From Diadema setosum (lineage: Eukaryota; Echinodermata; Echinoidea; Diadematoida; Diadematidae): a stretch of DNA of 64,000 nucleotides. Positions 33,500 through 45,480 of this stretch are shown one piece after another. Numbering within the stretch: the stretch's first letter is position 1; the number at the start of each line of letters is the position of its first letter. The stretch is taken from assembly GCF_964275005.1 (NCBI RefSeq), contig NC_092694.1, forward strand, positions 36,095,542 through 36,159,541, read 5' to 3'. The notes beneath the pieces were generated by a model. That model saw only the letters and a program-made list of their open reading frames with translations, was not told the DNA's origin and searched no databases. The position numbers were made by a program, and so were the translations under genes.

Positions 33500-33745
33500 T
33501 ATTACCTCCGCCAAGGGAGGAGGTTATGTTTTCTTTACCTTTTGTTTGTTTGTCCGTGTGCAAAATAACTCAAAAAGTTGAGAATGGAGTTGGATGAAAC
33601 TTACAGGAAAGGTTGAGAATGACACAAGTACGGTGTATCAGATCTATGATTAAATTTTGGTAGTGATCCGAGAATTTTTAATAGATTTTATGAAGGATTT
33701 TTGATATTTTGGCAGGTTGGGTCAATGAGTTTAGGAGTTCAAGTT
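33500..33745 (+). repeat. Dispersed repeat beginning TTACCTCCGCCAAGG
   Basis: The start ATTACCTCCGCCAAGGGAGG, then GTTATGTTTTC, GTTTGTTTGTCCGTGTGC and AACTCAAAAAGTT...GATGAAACTT follow an order I recall from a widespread dispersed repeat of aquatic animals. No second copy is present in this window. The right boundary is uncertain and may extend to about 33830. Confidence 0.4.
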
Positions 33746-35857
33746 GCGTATTTTTGAGGTTTTCATACGCACACTAAAGTGCGGACTCTAGTCTCTGCTA
33801 GGGTGAGGCGCACCGCGCAGCTGAGGGTTGATGACGTAACAAAAGGCTTCAATAATGGGAAATTGGGCGATATTCAGCATGCATCACATTAAATACATAT
33901 GGTTAGAAATCACTGATCTCTATGGAAGAACAAAATTATTGGAGGAAATTAGTTGCTTGATGGAGGTCTGCGCTCTGAGAGTGCTTCTCCAGTTGCTATT
34001 CTTTTCATTTAATCATTACTCACTCACAGTACCATATCGATATCGCTATTTCTCAGTTCCTGCTGAATGATGGGCACTTTCTTTCTTTTACAAACACTGC
34101 CACATTGAATGATCATTTCACCATGAATCATTGATTGTATGGACAGCATCATCTTTATTAGCACACTATCATTTAAAGTGAAAACAAAGTTCTGGTAAGG
34201 GCCTGAGAACCCGTCTGGCACCATTTCATATTTGCTTGCAATATATCGAAAGAGTCTACAAAGAAACTTACCTGGCTGACGCGGTTTGCCAGAATGATGA
34301 GTCGTTTTGGAGTATTTTGAGAAAAATAATAAAAGTCGGTAGACCGACTTTTATTCCAGAAGGCTCCAGACTAACTCGGTCTCAGGGAAAACTCGACCCT
34401 ATTTCAGACAATTTACACACAGTTTGTGATCGCCATGTTCATCAGTACTCTACACTACGGGTACCAAACGAGGCCTTGATGAGCAGACAGGAAAGTGCGT
34501 GCTAATCCTGTACAAAACAAATGGACAGAGCGCGGTCCTCAAGCCTATATACGCACATCACCTCAGTTGCTGAGACGCGCGGTCTTTGAAGTTTTTGTTG
34601 TTGTTTATCAAGTGTCTTTGATTGTTTTTAGAGGTGCTTGACAGGCGCACACTAATTTTGCATGCGCGCTAAAGAGGTTTTTGATGCACGCGTTGTAACA
34701 ACTCGGACCATTACTGCGAGTAGCCAGAACGCTAAAATGTAGTTTATACAGGCCGCTCCCATGTATGCATAGTACAACGCTGTACAATCCAGAGGGACAA
34801 TCAATACAACTCATCCCGCCGTCAAGCAAAGCGAGGCCGAGTTATCCCCGAGTCCGAGTCTAGCCTGACCCCGTTCGGGTAAGTTCTGAGACTGAACGTT
34901 TTTGGTTAATATTTCCCATTTTTGTCGTTACCCATTGAAGATCTTGTTATTACAGCGCTATTCTGCACATTTCCTAGGCATACGTTCACATTTTGGAGCA
35001 AAATTTGACAACTTTTGCAGGCGTACCAGAACATTGTTTGGGCTTTAACACACCCGTTTGCATACCTACAATTACCTACAATTATATACAAGCTTATCAT
35101 TCAATCATGCATCATACTGATTTCTCTACATACTGTACAGTAAGGTACATGTACATTGTACACACTTGTTATAGTAGAAGAGGAAAACCACAAACACACA
35201 CACAGACATACATGTACACAACTGTATGTGTATTGTACACATACAAATCAGTATACGCTGGTATGTATTGTACTCATGTACAACATTTTGATATTTGTTC
35301 CAATTTTCTTTCTTGAATACTGCTTTTTAAAAAAAATGCATAAAATTTATCAATTGATGCGATACATGTAGTGTAGATACATGTAAGTTTTAATGTAATA
35401 TGCAGTGCTCCTGAGAGAAAACTTCAAGACTGGACTAAAGACGCATACTGCATACAGTATAAGGTCCACAGACAAACAACAAATGTGCGTCAGAGCTATA
35501 ATATGTTTCTACCCATCAGGCGAGGGACTAAGCTAATTACTAAATGTGCTGTAATGTCCCCTGTCCGCTGTGGGGTAATAATCCATGTGTGCCCTGGCAG
35601 GACCACAGAAGTGCATTAAAATGTTTTATGTAATGCAGTCTTCTGTATCAAAGTTAACTGGCATAGTAAACTGTACATGTAGAATTGTATGTGCAGCTAG
35701 AACAAATCGCAAATCCACACAAATGCAAAATAATACACACCACATACTGTACATGAGTGAAAGAATAGAAAGTTACACAATTTATATGTACAATGTACAT
35801 TCCAGTCTGTACAAAATATAATGGCAAATACAGAGGTTGATGAATATACGCCATATA
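33746..35857. other. No gene; TGTACA-rich DNA
   Basis: No exon is visible. The stretch at 35130-35290 and 35660-35860 is crowded with TGTACA, TACATGTA and (CA)n words. A perfect hairpin at 34328-34355 is listed separately. Confidence 0.5.
34328..34355. repeat. Perfect 13-bp inverted repeat
   Basis: AATAAAAGTCGGT, a 2-bp centre AG, then the exact complement ACCGACTTTTATT. It stands alone, with no downstream U tract and no adjacent gene, so it is recorded as a palindrome only. Confidence 0.8.
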
Positions 35858-36094
35858 CGTGTATTTCGCGAGTCTAAATTTTCGCAAATCGGGACTTCCT
35901 GACGATTTCGCGAGTGGTTGAATTCGCGATCGTGGAGTCCTGTACTGAACGGAGAAGTGTACACGCATCTTCGTCATCACATTCACATCGGGATCAAAGT
36001 CAATATTTTTGTGCGTCTTTAATTTCGCAAATAGCACTTGACTTGCGAAATTCACAAAAATAAAAACCCGCAAAATATTTGGCAATATATACAG
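35858..36094. mobile_element. TTTTCGCG-family MITE, copy 3
   Basis: TA at 35856-35857 and 36095-36096 bound 237 bp rich in TTCGCGA and TTCGCAAAT. The ends are more diverged than in copies 1 and 2 (left CGTGTATTTCGCGAGTC; right complement CTGTATATATTGCC). The core phrase AAATCGGGACTTCC matches the fragment at about 2130. Confidence 0.6.
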
Positions 36095-36096
36095 TA

Positions 36097-37303
36097 ATGT
36101 ACACATCGTTAATGATTATTGTTGTAAAACTTTACTACAGTTGTATGCATGATGGTTGAAGTGAGTACACCTTAATTCCGATTCTAGGTAACTACTTTTT
36201 GTACAATGTACACCATGTAAGTACCGGTACTATATACTGTACGTGTATATAGTCTATCTCCTACACTACACAAATATTACGGTAAATTTGTACACTGATA
36301 CCAAATGACAATTGGTTCTCACACGTGTTTAAAGAAGAAGAATTGCGTAGTATTCTACTACAGCAGTCAAAATGCATTGTAGATTTATCACCTGTATCGC
36401 GCATTTTTTTTTCCATCTACAAAAATGAATCTATGCAGGATGAATGAATTTCCTCTTGACAAAGGAACCCTGAATGTCTGATATAATTTTAGTTTCACTA
36501 AGACTATCAAATATTAGTACCTGGAGAAGCTTGCTGAATGCTCAGCATATAATACGCAAATTAAAACAATAATAATAGAACACACAAAAAAAAACTAATT
36601 CCACATCTTATTCATTGATGGTTGCATTTTTAAGGAAAATTCAACAACTTATTGTCTTCAAAACTTTGACATGTCACTTTTAAAAGAGGCCCTGCAAAAA
36701 ATATTCTCAGTATATCTGATGAGAGTAATGCGTGACATCACATCAGTACAAATGCATGTTTATACAAGTTTGTATACTCTTGTACAAGTACATACACCCT
36801 TGTACACCTGTAGTTCATGGCAATGCTTGATTTTGGTCTTTGCATTTCTTTTTCGTCCAAGTCCATACACTGTACAAATGTATTTTCACATTTTACTTTT
36901 AATAGTATAGTATCACTCTTATTACCCCGAGTATATTACAAAAGATACAGAGAAAACTCTGTACATTGTGTACAAGGGTTGAAAGCGTCCACATGATAGG
37001 GCACGCACAAGGGAATTGCGGCCTTCAGGAAGCTTCGGAATAGCGTTCGGGGATTTCATTGAATTCGTCCAAAATCCGTCCATGAACTCCAGATGCAAAA
37101 AGCGTTGAAGATTTCGCCGACAATATCAACAACACTAAAAGCGTTGGGACGAAATTTGGACGCACTTTCGTCAGGCGTTTTCTATTGCGCGTACTGTACG
37201 ATGTACAATAAATCTCTCATTTGCTCCAATGGGTATTTGGGCAAGCATCCTGCACAGGGCTGTAAAACAGGCAAGTGTCTACAGTATCAAATCATAATCA
37301 CGG
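36097..37303. other. No gene seen
   Basis: AT-rich and rich in TGTACA words at 36190-36250 and 36760-36810. At 37090-37180, AAAGCGTTG occurs more than once in a G+C-richer patch, without a recognisable coding frame. Confidence 0.45.
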
Positions 37304-37404
37304 CAACTGATTGACAAATTGCCCTACATCAACGGAAATATTCACTGAATTGATCAGTGTTCTAGAAGTAGCCATGATAAAAGAAATCATGGGCATACAT
37401 ACTC
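37304..37404 (-). mobile_element. SINE body fragment, second copy of the 2849-2930 body
   Basis: On the minus strand it reads AGTATGTATGCCCATGATTT, ATCATGGCT, GATCAATTCAGTG and GTAGGGCAATTTGTCAATCA in the same order as 2845-2930. The tRNA-like head is absent. The 3' segment found at 2940-2975 occurs beside it at about 37425-37460 but in the opposite relative orientation. Confidence 0.65.
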
Positions 37405-37460
37405 AAGGGGGAGGTGCAATGAAACATCGCGACGAAAGAATGTCATGAATTTGAAAAATT

Positions 37461-40400
37461 ATTATCACATACAGCTGTAGGCCCATCATGGAATGATACT
37501 GCATGGTCAATGCAGAGCTTGAAAGCAAAATAAACAACAATAAACAATCAAAACAAGAGTAAACAGGCTAAATTATAAAGAAAACAGACAAAAGATGAGT
37601 TTCATAAGATATCCTACAATTTAATAGCTAAAATGCCACGAATATTTGATGATAAAATCAAAGAGTATTCTGATCCTTATCTAATATTCCTGCTTCATGT
37701 TTATGACAACTCTACAGTATACAGTACCTACATAAGCTGATACTAACAGTGCCTTCCAAACCAGTATGTGGCATGACCTTTGAATCGACCCCACCAAAAT
37801 TGACCTACATCGTGGGATACTTTCTCGCTTTCTCGGGCCGGGCATGGGACGACAAATGGACGGACGGGACTGACGGTGTTCTTTACACCTGAATCCCTGC
37901 TAGCTAAGCCTGCAAACTCTAATTCAGAATGACAACATGTTCCTAGCTCAGGTGCTTTCCTACTCAGGGTCACTTTAAACATGGCGGGATAATTAATGTC
38001 AACAGCCCCCTGGCTCCACAATGTGGCCTCTAAAAATACATCCACACCAGAAAAATAAAACTGATTGTTCAAAGCACACACGCACACACACGCACACACA
38101 GAAGTACAATAAATTCCGCATGTACAAAATGTATACTACAGTCACATTTAAAATGTAAATTTGTGCACATACCCATGGAATGATCTAGCATGCATAATGC
38201 AGGTATAGTTGTAAGCTGTTATTTTGGCCAAGGTTTCATTTTCACTAATTTTGCTAATAACTTTTGGACCACGAATTAAACAACACATGAAAATGTTGGT
38301 ATGCTATTAAGGTACAGCTATACTGTAATAGTGCACTTACAATGGCCTTGGTGTCAGATCGTGTCACAAAAACGTCTGTGACCTCCCCATTCACAAAAAT
38401 ATCTGTGTAACCACACGAAAATAACAGCTTATTTTATGTACAATACACGTATATTTTCCCCCACCAAACTTACTTGCACAGACCTTAAATACATGTTTTA
38501 TTGTGAATACTAAAATTCTCTCTCTTTTTATTGCAAAGTATACTATAAGTGTTATTATGGCCAATTGCCACACAGTATAAACCACACCACTAAGCTCTAC
38601 TTTTTTTTTAAAGGGTACACTACAGTTGTATTAATCTTTTTTCTTTCTTTTTTTGAGGAGGGGGGCTTTTTACTGTACAGCTGTACTTTTGAAATGATGG
38701 TGAATCAAACTGAATCAAAATTGACCATCAACTCTCTGGGGATCATTTCCTAGTCAGTGGCAAAGGAAATCCTCTTTTGTGGTACCGTGTAACTTCTCCC
38801 ACCCCTTGTAGTCCAAGAAAAAGTGTATATCAGAGGACACTCTAGATAGTAATTTACAGGGTAATGTGACATTGTATGATGCAAGTGTCAGTCAATTTTG
38901 AGGTTATAATGCTTTTGAAAAAATAGAATTAAAATATTGATACCCTACAGATATCATGCCATTTCCAGTATCATTCATATTGGTGCAGATATTTACACTC
39001 TACACAAGTAGTGATCGTTGGTACATCACTTGTACAGTATGGTTCCTATGTAATCTTTCAGTAAAATCACCCCATAAACTTTTTTAAATTTCAATTACAC
39101 AAGAGTTCCCATCATAGAGTGTTACCAAGGAGGTCATGGATGACCTTACAACAGTCTCATTTCCTTTGAAATGGCTTTGATGCCACCGCTCAAAAATATT
39201 CGAAGTATGTGCCAAACAGGATCTGCTGCACAAATAGGAAGACAATTTATTCATGTGTCATTGCGTGATGTCCAGCCAGAAGGAAGATATGCGTCATGTC
39301 TTTATGACGGTAATTACTTTTCGCCATCCCTACTTGAATATAAAAGATGAACAGAATATACATGGGGATGTGCAGATAGAAATTGTGTCGAGATTGATCC
39401 AGAACAAAAATGAAAATTACTCAACTGGATATGTCCAGACACTAATTTGATAGCATCAATTTATAAAGAGCTATACTTAAAGATTATTATTACCATCTGC
39501 ATCAGTTTCAAATTTGCAGAAATTGATCAGAAAAGTGATTAAATCAGTTTGCAGGAGGGTACAGTTTAAAAACACACACCTCTGATTTTATACACTTTTG
39601 CACAAATACCTGGATGACATTTATTGTACAATTGTATCATCCGTGGATACACTTTATTATTAGGCAAAATATCAATTTATACATTTCATATTGAAACAAA
39701 CAAGCAAAGCACAGCAGAAATTATAAATGTTAGAGTTCAAAATGAGTCTTAAGATTGCTCAGAAAGATGGCGGCATGAAATTCCAATCATTAAAAGCACA
39801 AATGCACTTCTGAAATTTTTTTTGTAAAAAAAAACCCAAAACAAACAAAATCATTAAAAAAAAAGCAATTTAAACAAAAACTGACAGCTTTACACTGTAC
39901 AGCATTCATGCTGGATAAAAAACCCCCACAAACTCATGTGCATCAGAATAAAGCAGAAATGGTGATATTACCAATATCGCCTCTCCCTCTTATCTCACAC
40001 ACATACTGTACATGTAGTATACACACACTTTCAACATCAAATGCAGTCTTATTTGCAGTACATTCCCTGCAAATTACCCACACAATTACTCAATAGTTGT
40101 TCTCACAATGCATGGAAATGAAGCATAATCGTCAGAAATCAATTCAAAGCAAATGTAAACATTCTCTTCTTGACATTAAAAACTAGCTCAAACACCTGGT
40201 CATAATCCATACAAAGTGACTGCTATCAGCCAGAACATTGTATTCCACACAGCTCTCAATACAGGGTGGCGACACGACACAACGCACACTACACTCCCAT
40301 GCACTATTAACCAAGCTGCTATTAGCATGCCCCATCGATCCGTGCAGTAGAGGAGTGTTAAACACAAGTGACTAGTTTCAATTAGATTCTCCCCCACGGA

Positions 40401-41699
40401 CCACACAGTGGACTGTCTCATTAGATATCCGATGTGCAGGTTACTACTACACGTACCAATTTACAAGGTGCTACATGCCACAAGGCATCGATGGCTTTCA
40501 ATATTTCTCATCGTGTTGAATTTGCAGAACTCAGACAAAACTGGATGATGTACAGCTACCATTGTACACTAAACATGGATAGATGGTACAGACAGTTGGT
40601 GTGTACACATACACCCAAGATAATCTGATAGAAAGTTAATTTACTAAGTACAAAAGTAGATGTTCAAATTTCATGTATCTCAAGGACACAAAGGGCTCCT
40701 TGGAGAACCTTCTTGCCTTGAGAGTTATGGAAACTCCCATGCTGTCCTGTAATCAAATATTAAGCTATGCTACACGCCTACTGTATATTATGTAGTTTTC
40801 GTTATATTGGGGAAAAAACAAAACAAACATACAAATTGTACACATACACACACGTACACACACATACAAAATGGCTTTGTTTTTTCATGTTTGATTGTAA
40901 ACATTGTACTGTACATATACAAAGTGTATAGTAAGGGTACTAGGTCTCGCGCAGGGACCTAATGATCGCGTATAGCGTAACTGCGTATAGCAAGCGATAT
41001 TACGCATAGGACTAAGCGCAAAATTTGCCGATACGCCCATGGAATAAACATACCTGACTTACCGCTCAACATGAGAAGGAAGCAGGTAAGAAATTTTGAT
41101 TTCCAACAAATTTTCCACTAAATTTCCAATTTTTTACCTTGTACAAACCTACCTTCCCTTAAAATCTGTTCTAAGGATGTTGTAGCCTAGACGTGTCGTC
41201 TCGCTTGTCTCGTTCGTAGTTGATAGAATTTGTAATTTGTTCGATCAATCGTTTACCACGTGATGTCATCATACACAAGAACAATGTATGCTGCCAGCTA
41301 CGCTGAAATACTGTTAATAAATGTTGTTTTAAGTCAAATTTTAACACAACGATTATAATATTTCAAAGGAATAAATATTTCAGTCTATCGAAGTTGAAGT
41401 GTACGTGTATTTCAATTTGAATTTGCTTAGTGATTTCTTGCGCTAACTTGTGATATATTTGTGACAGGGGAGGGCCATAATGATACTGAAGAAAACAAAT
41501 TAGATGAGAGTATGACAAATGGGTGACAAAAATGAGAGGGTGACGAATGGGTAAGCACACACACAAACACACACACAAATGTATATGTTCATATTTTACT
41601 TTTTTCCATTTTATATTACGTGTATATTATTGGTTAAAGTGATTAGAAATATTGTAAGAAAACTATAAATGAAAATCATTAACGATTAGGAAAATATCA
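37461..41699. other. No gene seen
   Basis: Unique AT-rich DNA. A (CA)n run lies at 38074-38100. A degenerate MITE copy at 38203 is listed separately. TGTACA words are frequent at 40890-40930. None of the frames shows a domain or convincing splice borders. Confidence 0.4.
38203..38325. mobile_element. Degenerate fragment related to the TTTTCGCG MITE family
   Basis: The words CATTTTCACTAATTTTGC, GGACCACGAATTAAACAAC and CACATGAAAATGTTGG match the interior of the 1769 element if CG has decayed to TG or CA (AACACGCGAAAATG there). It ends AGCTATACTGTA. An old copy, boundaries uncertain. Confidence 0.35.
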
Positions 41700-41915
41700 A
41701 TGATAAAAATAATGATAATAAGAATGATAAAATGATGATGTGGTGGAAGTGATAATAATAATAATGAAAATGATAATGATGATGATCATGATGATCGATG
41801 ATGGTGGTGGTGGTAATAGTAATAATGATAATAATAATAATAACAATACTACTACTACTACTATTACTACTTCTACTACTACTACTACTAATAATAATAA
41901 TAATAACACATATAA
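41700..41915. repeat. Compound (GAT)n/(AAT)n/(ACT)n microsatellite
   Basis: GATAAT, GATGAT, AATAAT and ACTACT trinucleotides run for about 215 bp. Ser/Ile-, Thr/Asn- and Met-rich open frames on either strand are translations of it. Confidence 0.9.
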
Positions 41916-42926
41916 TAATATACACAAGTTAGGTAAAACTGCTGTTGCTTAACAGGGACAAATTTAATATCAAGTGAAAAAATAGTCTACGAAAGCCGGA
42001 GCACGTTACAGCCGCAGAGGGGCAGACACTTTCACGCATGAAACTACAGAGGGCAGCTGAGCGATCTTTACATACCCTGAGAAATTGAACGCATAAAAAA
42101 AAGTCCGACATACAAACGGCGACAGCGCACTACTCCGTCGTCGTATCATCAGGAGATTCTGGGAGGTGATTTTTCTGCATTTTCGTGATATTCATTCAGA
42201 AATTCAGGTACGATTATGGAATAACTTCTATTATAAGAGCATTTCAAATTTTCGTGCGCGATATCTAGACCCCTCAACCCTACATATTGAATATTAGCAC
42301 TTTCCACACATCTTTGTCAGACAGACACATAAAGTTCATGGAAAGTTGTGCTTGTAGAACTAGAAAGCAACAGAATGATGTACAGGCTATATGTATAGCA
42401 CGTACATGTACATGTACAAACATATGTACCATTTACCAATGAATTCAATATTTATATTGTCGGTCCAGAACAAGGTGATGTTTCGGATCTCGACTGGTAC
42501 ATGTATGACCCTGTCACGTCACTTGTGTACAGCGACAGGGCTGTAAAGGGCTAGCAGATAAAGCTACATACAGTCTAAAGTGCATTCAATTATTAATCAG
42601 GACTACATTGTACGTACAGTACCAGGTACATGTACAGTTGTACACTGTACTTACTGAATTTACCGTTCAATAACACCAACCATCCTAGAAATACATTGTG
42701 CATCCAGGTTACTAGAATGTTACAAGCCCTTTATCAGCACCAACATTAAACATTTAAAAGCACCTACCCGTAACAAAATATCATGCTCAGAATTTGGTGA
42801 AAAAATGATACGCCGGTACATTACACAACATGTATGTTTTCCACTTGGAATGTCCATACTATCTTTAATTAGGAATTAAATGTACAGTTTGTACAGTGTA
42901 AATTGTAAGTAAAGACTCTATTGAAC
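41916..42926. other. No gene; TGTACA-rich DNA
   Basis: No exon seen. Dense palindromes occur at 42395-42420 (CGTACATGTACATGTACA) and 42608-42655. Confidence 0.5.
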
Positions 42927-42928
42927 TA

Positions 42929-43137
42929 CTGTAAGAGTGGACATTTTTGCGGTGTTGAAATTTTCGCACATTTCGCTCAACCAGAAACTAGCGCAAAAAT
43001 AAGAGCAAGCGAATATTTTTGCTTGCCATATGTTCCAGTACTTGATGTCTTGCTTCCGCGGCATTAAAAACACACGAAACTCTTCTTACCCGGCCGAGCG
43101 CAAAAAATTAGTCGTGCAGAAATATCTCCTTTCACAG
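42929..43137. mobile_element. TTTTCGCG-family MITE, copy 4
   Basis: This 209-bp element is flanked by TA at 42927-42928 and 43138-43139. The left end CTGTAAGAGTGGACATTTTT and the right end (complement CTGTGAAAGGAGATATTTCT) form an imperfect inverted repeat. GTTGAAATTTTCGC and AGCGCAAAAATAAG are family-type interior words. Confidence 0.7.
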
Positions 43138-43139
43138 TA

Positions 43140-44114
43140 TTTTCTTTACCTTTTTAACTACAAAAGGAAAAACAAAGTGGGTGTTGCTATATTTAAATCA
43201 TATTTTTTATTGACAATCCCATGCACATGTCCATAGGCAATTAAGCAATTGATTTGTTCAGCAGACTAGCACAGCAGTCACTCAGTATTGGTACAGTGTA
43301 ACTTCACTTGCTATTAAAGTTAATTTCTGGCCATGGGCAACTGGGCATGTGCAACTGGGCATGAGCATTTAAGCTTTGACATCAGATCCCTTTAATAACC
43401 TTCTGATAATGAGCTCACTAGTCTCCACTATTAAAATTCAATGTTGCCACCAGAAACTACATCTACATACATAGCAATCCAGCATCACATCAATTTTCAA
43501 TCTTTAGTAATTACACCTGTACTCCTGTCTACAATCATTCAATGAACTGTATCAGATATGAAAAATTGACATGCATTTCATCCCGAATGCAACCCCTCTT
43601 TTACATATAAGTACATACATTGTATCATTTATGTACTTGTATGTTTTGTATGCCAACTTGACAATCAAGAAAAATTGCCTTTTTGGCATGTACAATGAAA
43701 AAGTACATGCTGTGCCAAACATTGACTCCCCTCCCCCCTCCCCCACCCCCTAACAACCATCCCTATTCCCTCACACAAAGTCCCTTGCTATCCAAAAAAA
43801 AAAAAAAGAAAAAAGTGGGTTACAATTGTATCAAAGGTCATTAAATCTGAGCATGCAGGCACAACAGAACGCCGATCTGTACAGCTATGAAGGGCTTTAC
43901 TGCCATTATAGCATTTTATAAGCTATCATACCTACAGTGTAAAGCAGCATGGTACCTGTACAGAGCTTCCTTCCTAACAGTGACAAACTACAATCTTACC
44001 CAACCAAGACTTGCTTCACATAGCATCAACTTGGGTCAATATGGCTATGGAAAATGAACTTTTGAGTGATGGAATGCACTTCAGAGAACCAGTTACAAGA
44101 AATTTATAGCTCCT
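43140..44114. other. No gene seen
   Basis: Unique AT-rich sequence with a poly(A) run at about 43794-43815 and a C-rich patch at 43730-43750. Confidence 0.5.
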
Positions 44115-44118
44115 TTAA

Positions 44119-44539
44119 AGGTACTAGCCCACATTTGCAAACCCACGAAAATCAAAACTGCATAAAACAGGTCCAATATGACTTCAAGTACAAGTTATAA
44201 CAGTAACATACCTCACCTGTCGCTCTTTGTCTATACCATTCGATAAAAGAGAGAAAATCATCGTTTTAAAATCAATTTTCAAACCGGGTCACCCCGACCC
44301 AAAATCAAATTACGAGCGCGGGCTATAGCTACGTACATTGTACATGTAACACGTACGTGGACCGGAGCTAGCGAGCGTTATACGCATGCATACGGATTAC
44401 GGTGCATTTTCATTTATTTTTATGAAAGTAATGGACTAATTGGAACGAAATTTTGCACAGGTGTTACTGCAATCATACCCAAACTCCATGCTAACTATGA
44501 GACCAATTGCTGCAGGTTTACAAATGTGGGCTAATACCT
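44119..44539. mobile_element. TTAA-flanked MITE with 25-bp inverted termini
   Basis: The cleanest TTAA element in the window. TTAA at 44115-44118 and 44540-44543 flank 421 bp. Termini 44119-44143 and 44515-44539 are inverted repeats with two mismatches: AGGTACTAGCCCACATTTGC against AGGTATTAGCCCACATTTGT, both followed by AAACC. The interior has no open frame. The TTAA duplication indicates a piggyBac-type transposase acting in trans. Confidence 0.85.
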
Positions 44540-44854
44540 TTAAGAACTCAAAAATAACCATACCCAATTTGAAAATCACAATTAAACCAGTCTAAATTTT
44601 GACTTGCATCAGCTTGGCAGGAGGGTCGTGTGCTCCATTGTAATTAACGGCACACCTTTGACCCTAAAAAAGTCACCGAGCCGACGATGTATGTGTGTAT
44701 TGTACTGACAGTTCTTATTTTGGTATGTGACGTGGGTGTAGAAATAGGAAGCCACACTCCTTGCACATAGTATAGTAAGCGTGTTTGTCTGTAGTTACTT
44801 TTCTGTTCCATCTCAGGCAGGGTTCAAACATGACTGTATTGTTCCTCCCGTGTC

Positions 44855-45150
44855 TTTCTATGTACAGAAAACTTTACTTCAAGGTTTATAGTACATGGTA
44901 GCATTGACTACTTCCTTTAATAATAGGTAAGGCATTCCAGTTATTTATACTTCTTTAAATTGAGAAAGCAGACTGCCTCATACTTATTGTATGGAAGTGT
45001 TGTTTGACAATTTTGAAATTGGTCTCTTATTATTGAATCTGTGGACAACAGGGAGAATTTTGAAGGATATACAATGTACTCTGTAAAAGACTTTCAGGAT
45101 TTTGAACATCTGTACAAGGTCAGCTTTCTACCTTCTGTAAAGCCAAAGTA
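44855..45150 (-). pseudogene. Decayed non-LTR retrotransposon (reverse-transcriptase tail)
   Basis: Reading the minus strand from 45148 gives, in pieces, LYRR*KADLVQMFKIL, then a poorly conserved stretch, then RQSAFSI*RSINNWNALP and finally TLK*SFLYI. This order (RR..DLI.MFKIL, then a F..R.IN.WN.LP motif, then a short FK..L segment) is the usual C-terminal end of CR1/Jockey-type LINE reverse-transcriptase proteins. Stops and at least one frameshift interrupt it, so it is a fossil. The rest of the element is not recognisable, which fits 5' truncation. The exact clade cannot be settled from so short a piece. Confidence 0.65.
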
Positions 45151-45376
45151 CATGTACAATGTACATGTCCCACTCTAAGCCCCCCAAAAAGAAAAAAGAA
45201 CAAGAAAATCTAAAACTAAACAGCTACTTTTCTTGGAGGCTTTGCATCTGCACCCTATGCATTGCATATTTATAGCACTTTTTTTTTTTGCTTTGTTTTT
45301 CCCATTTTAAAGAGTAGACTGACATCTGCATACCTACATGTATGTATACGAGTGTAATTGACAACTCATGATACAT

Positions 45377-45480
45377 TTGATGCAATATTTGGTACCCTGG
45401 GGTACCAAATGAAAATTCACCATTTTGTTGAATTAATTATTTTTTTTTTTCAGCGCTGTACCCTGGCTTACCAAAAAATG
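45377..45480 (+). repeat. Dispersed repeat, GGTACCCTGGGGTACC type, copy 1
   Basis: GATGCAATATTTGGTACCCTGG is followed by GTACCAAATGAAAAT and CACCATTTTGTTG, then a poly(T) run. The same order of words recurs at 57569-57650. A cluster of GGTACCCC/TACCCCGG words also lies at 45667-45700. Confidence 0.5.

Noticed and set aside
34328..34355. Histone 3' stem-loop or terminator hairpin
   Set aside because: Sequence and loop do not fit the histone element, there is no histone gene and no U tract.
35654..36106. 150-codon minus-strand frame
   Set aside because: It runs across the TTTTCGCG MITE at 35858-36094 and TGTACA-rich DNA, so it is a repeat artefact.
41686..41952. Ser/Ile/Thr-rich frames on both strands
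   Set aside because: Translations of a compound trinucleotide microsatellite.
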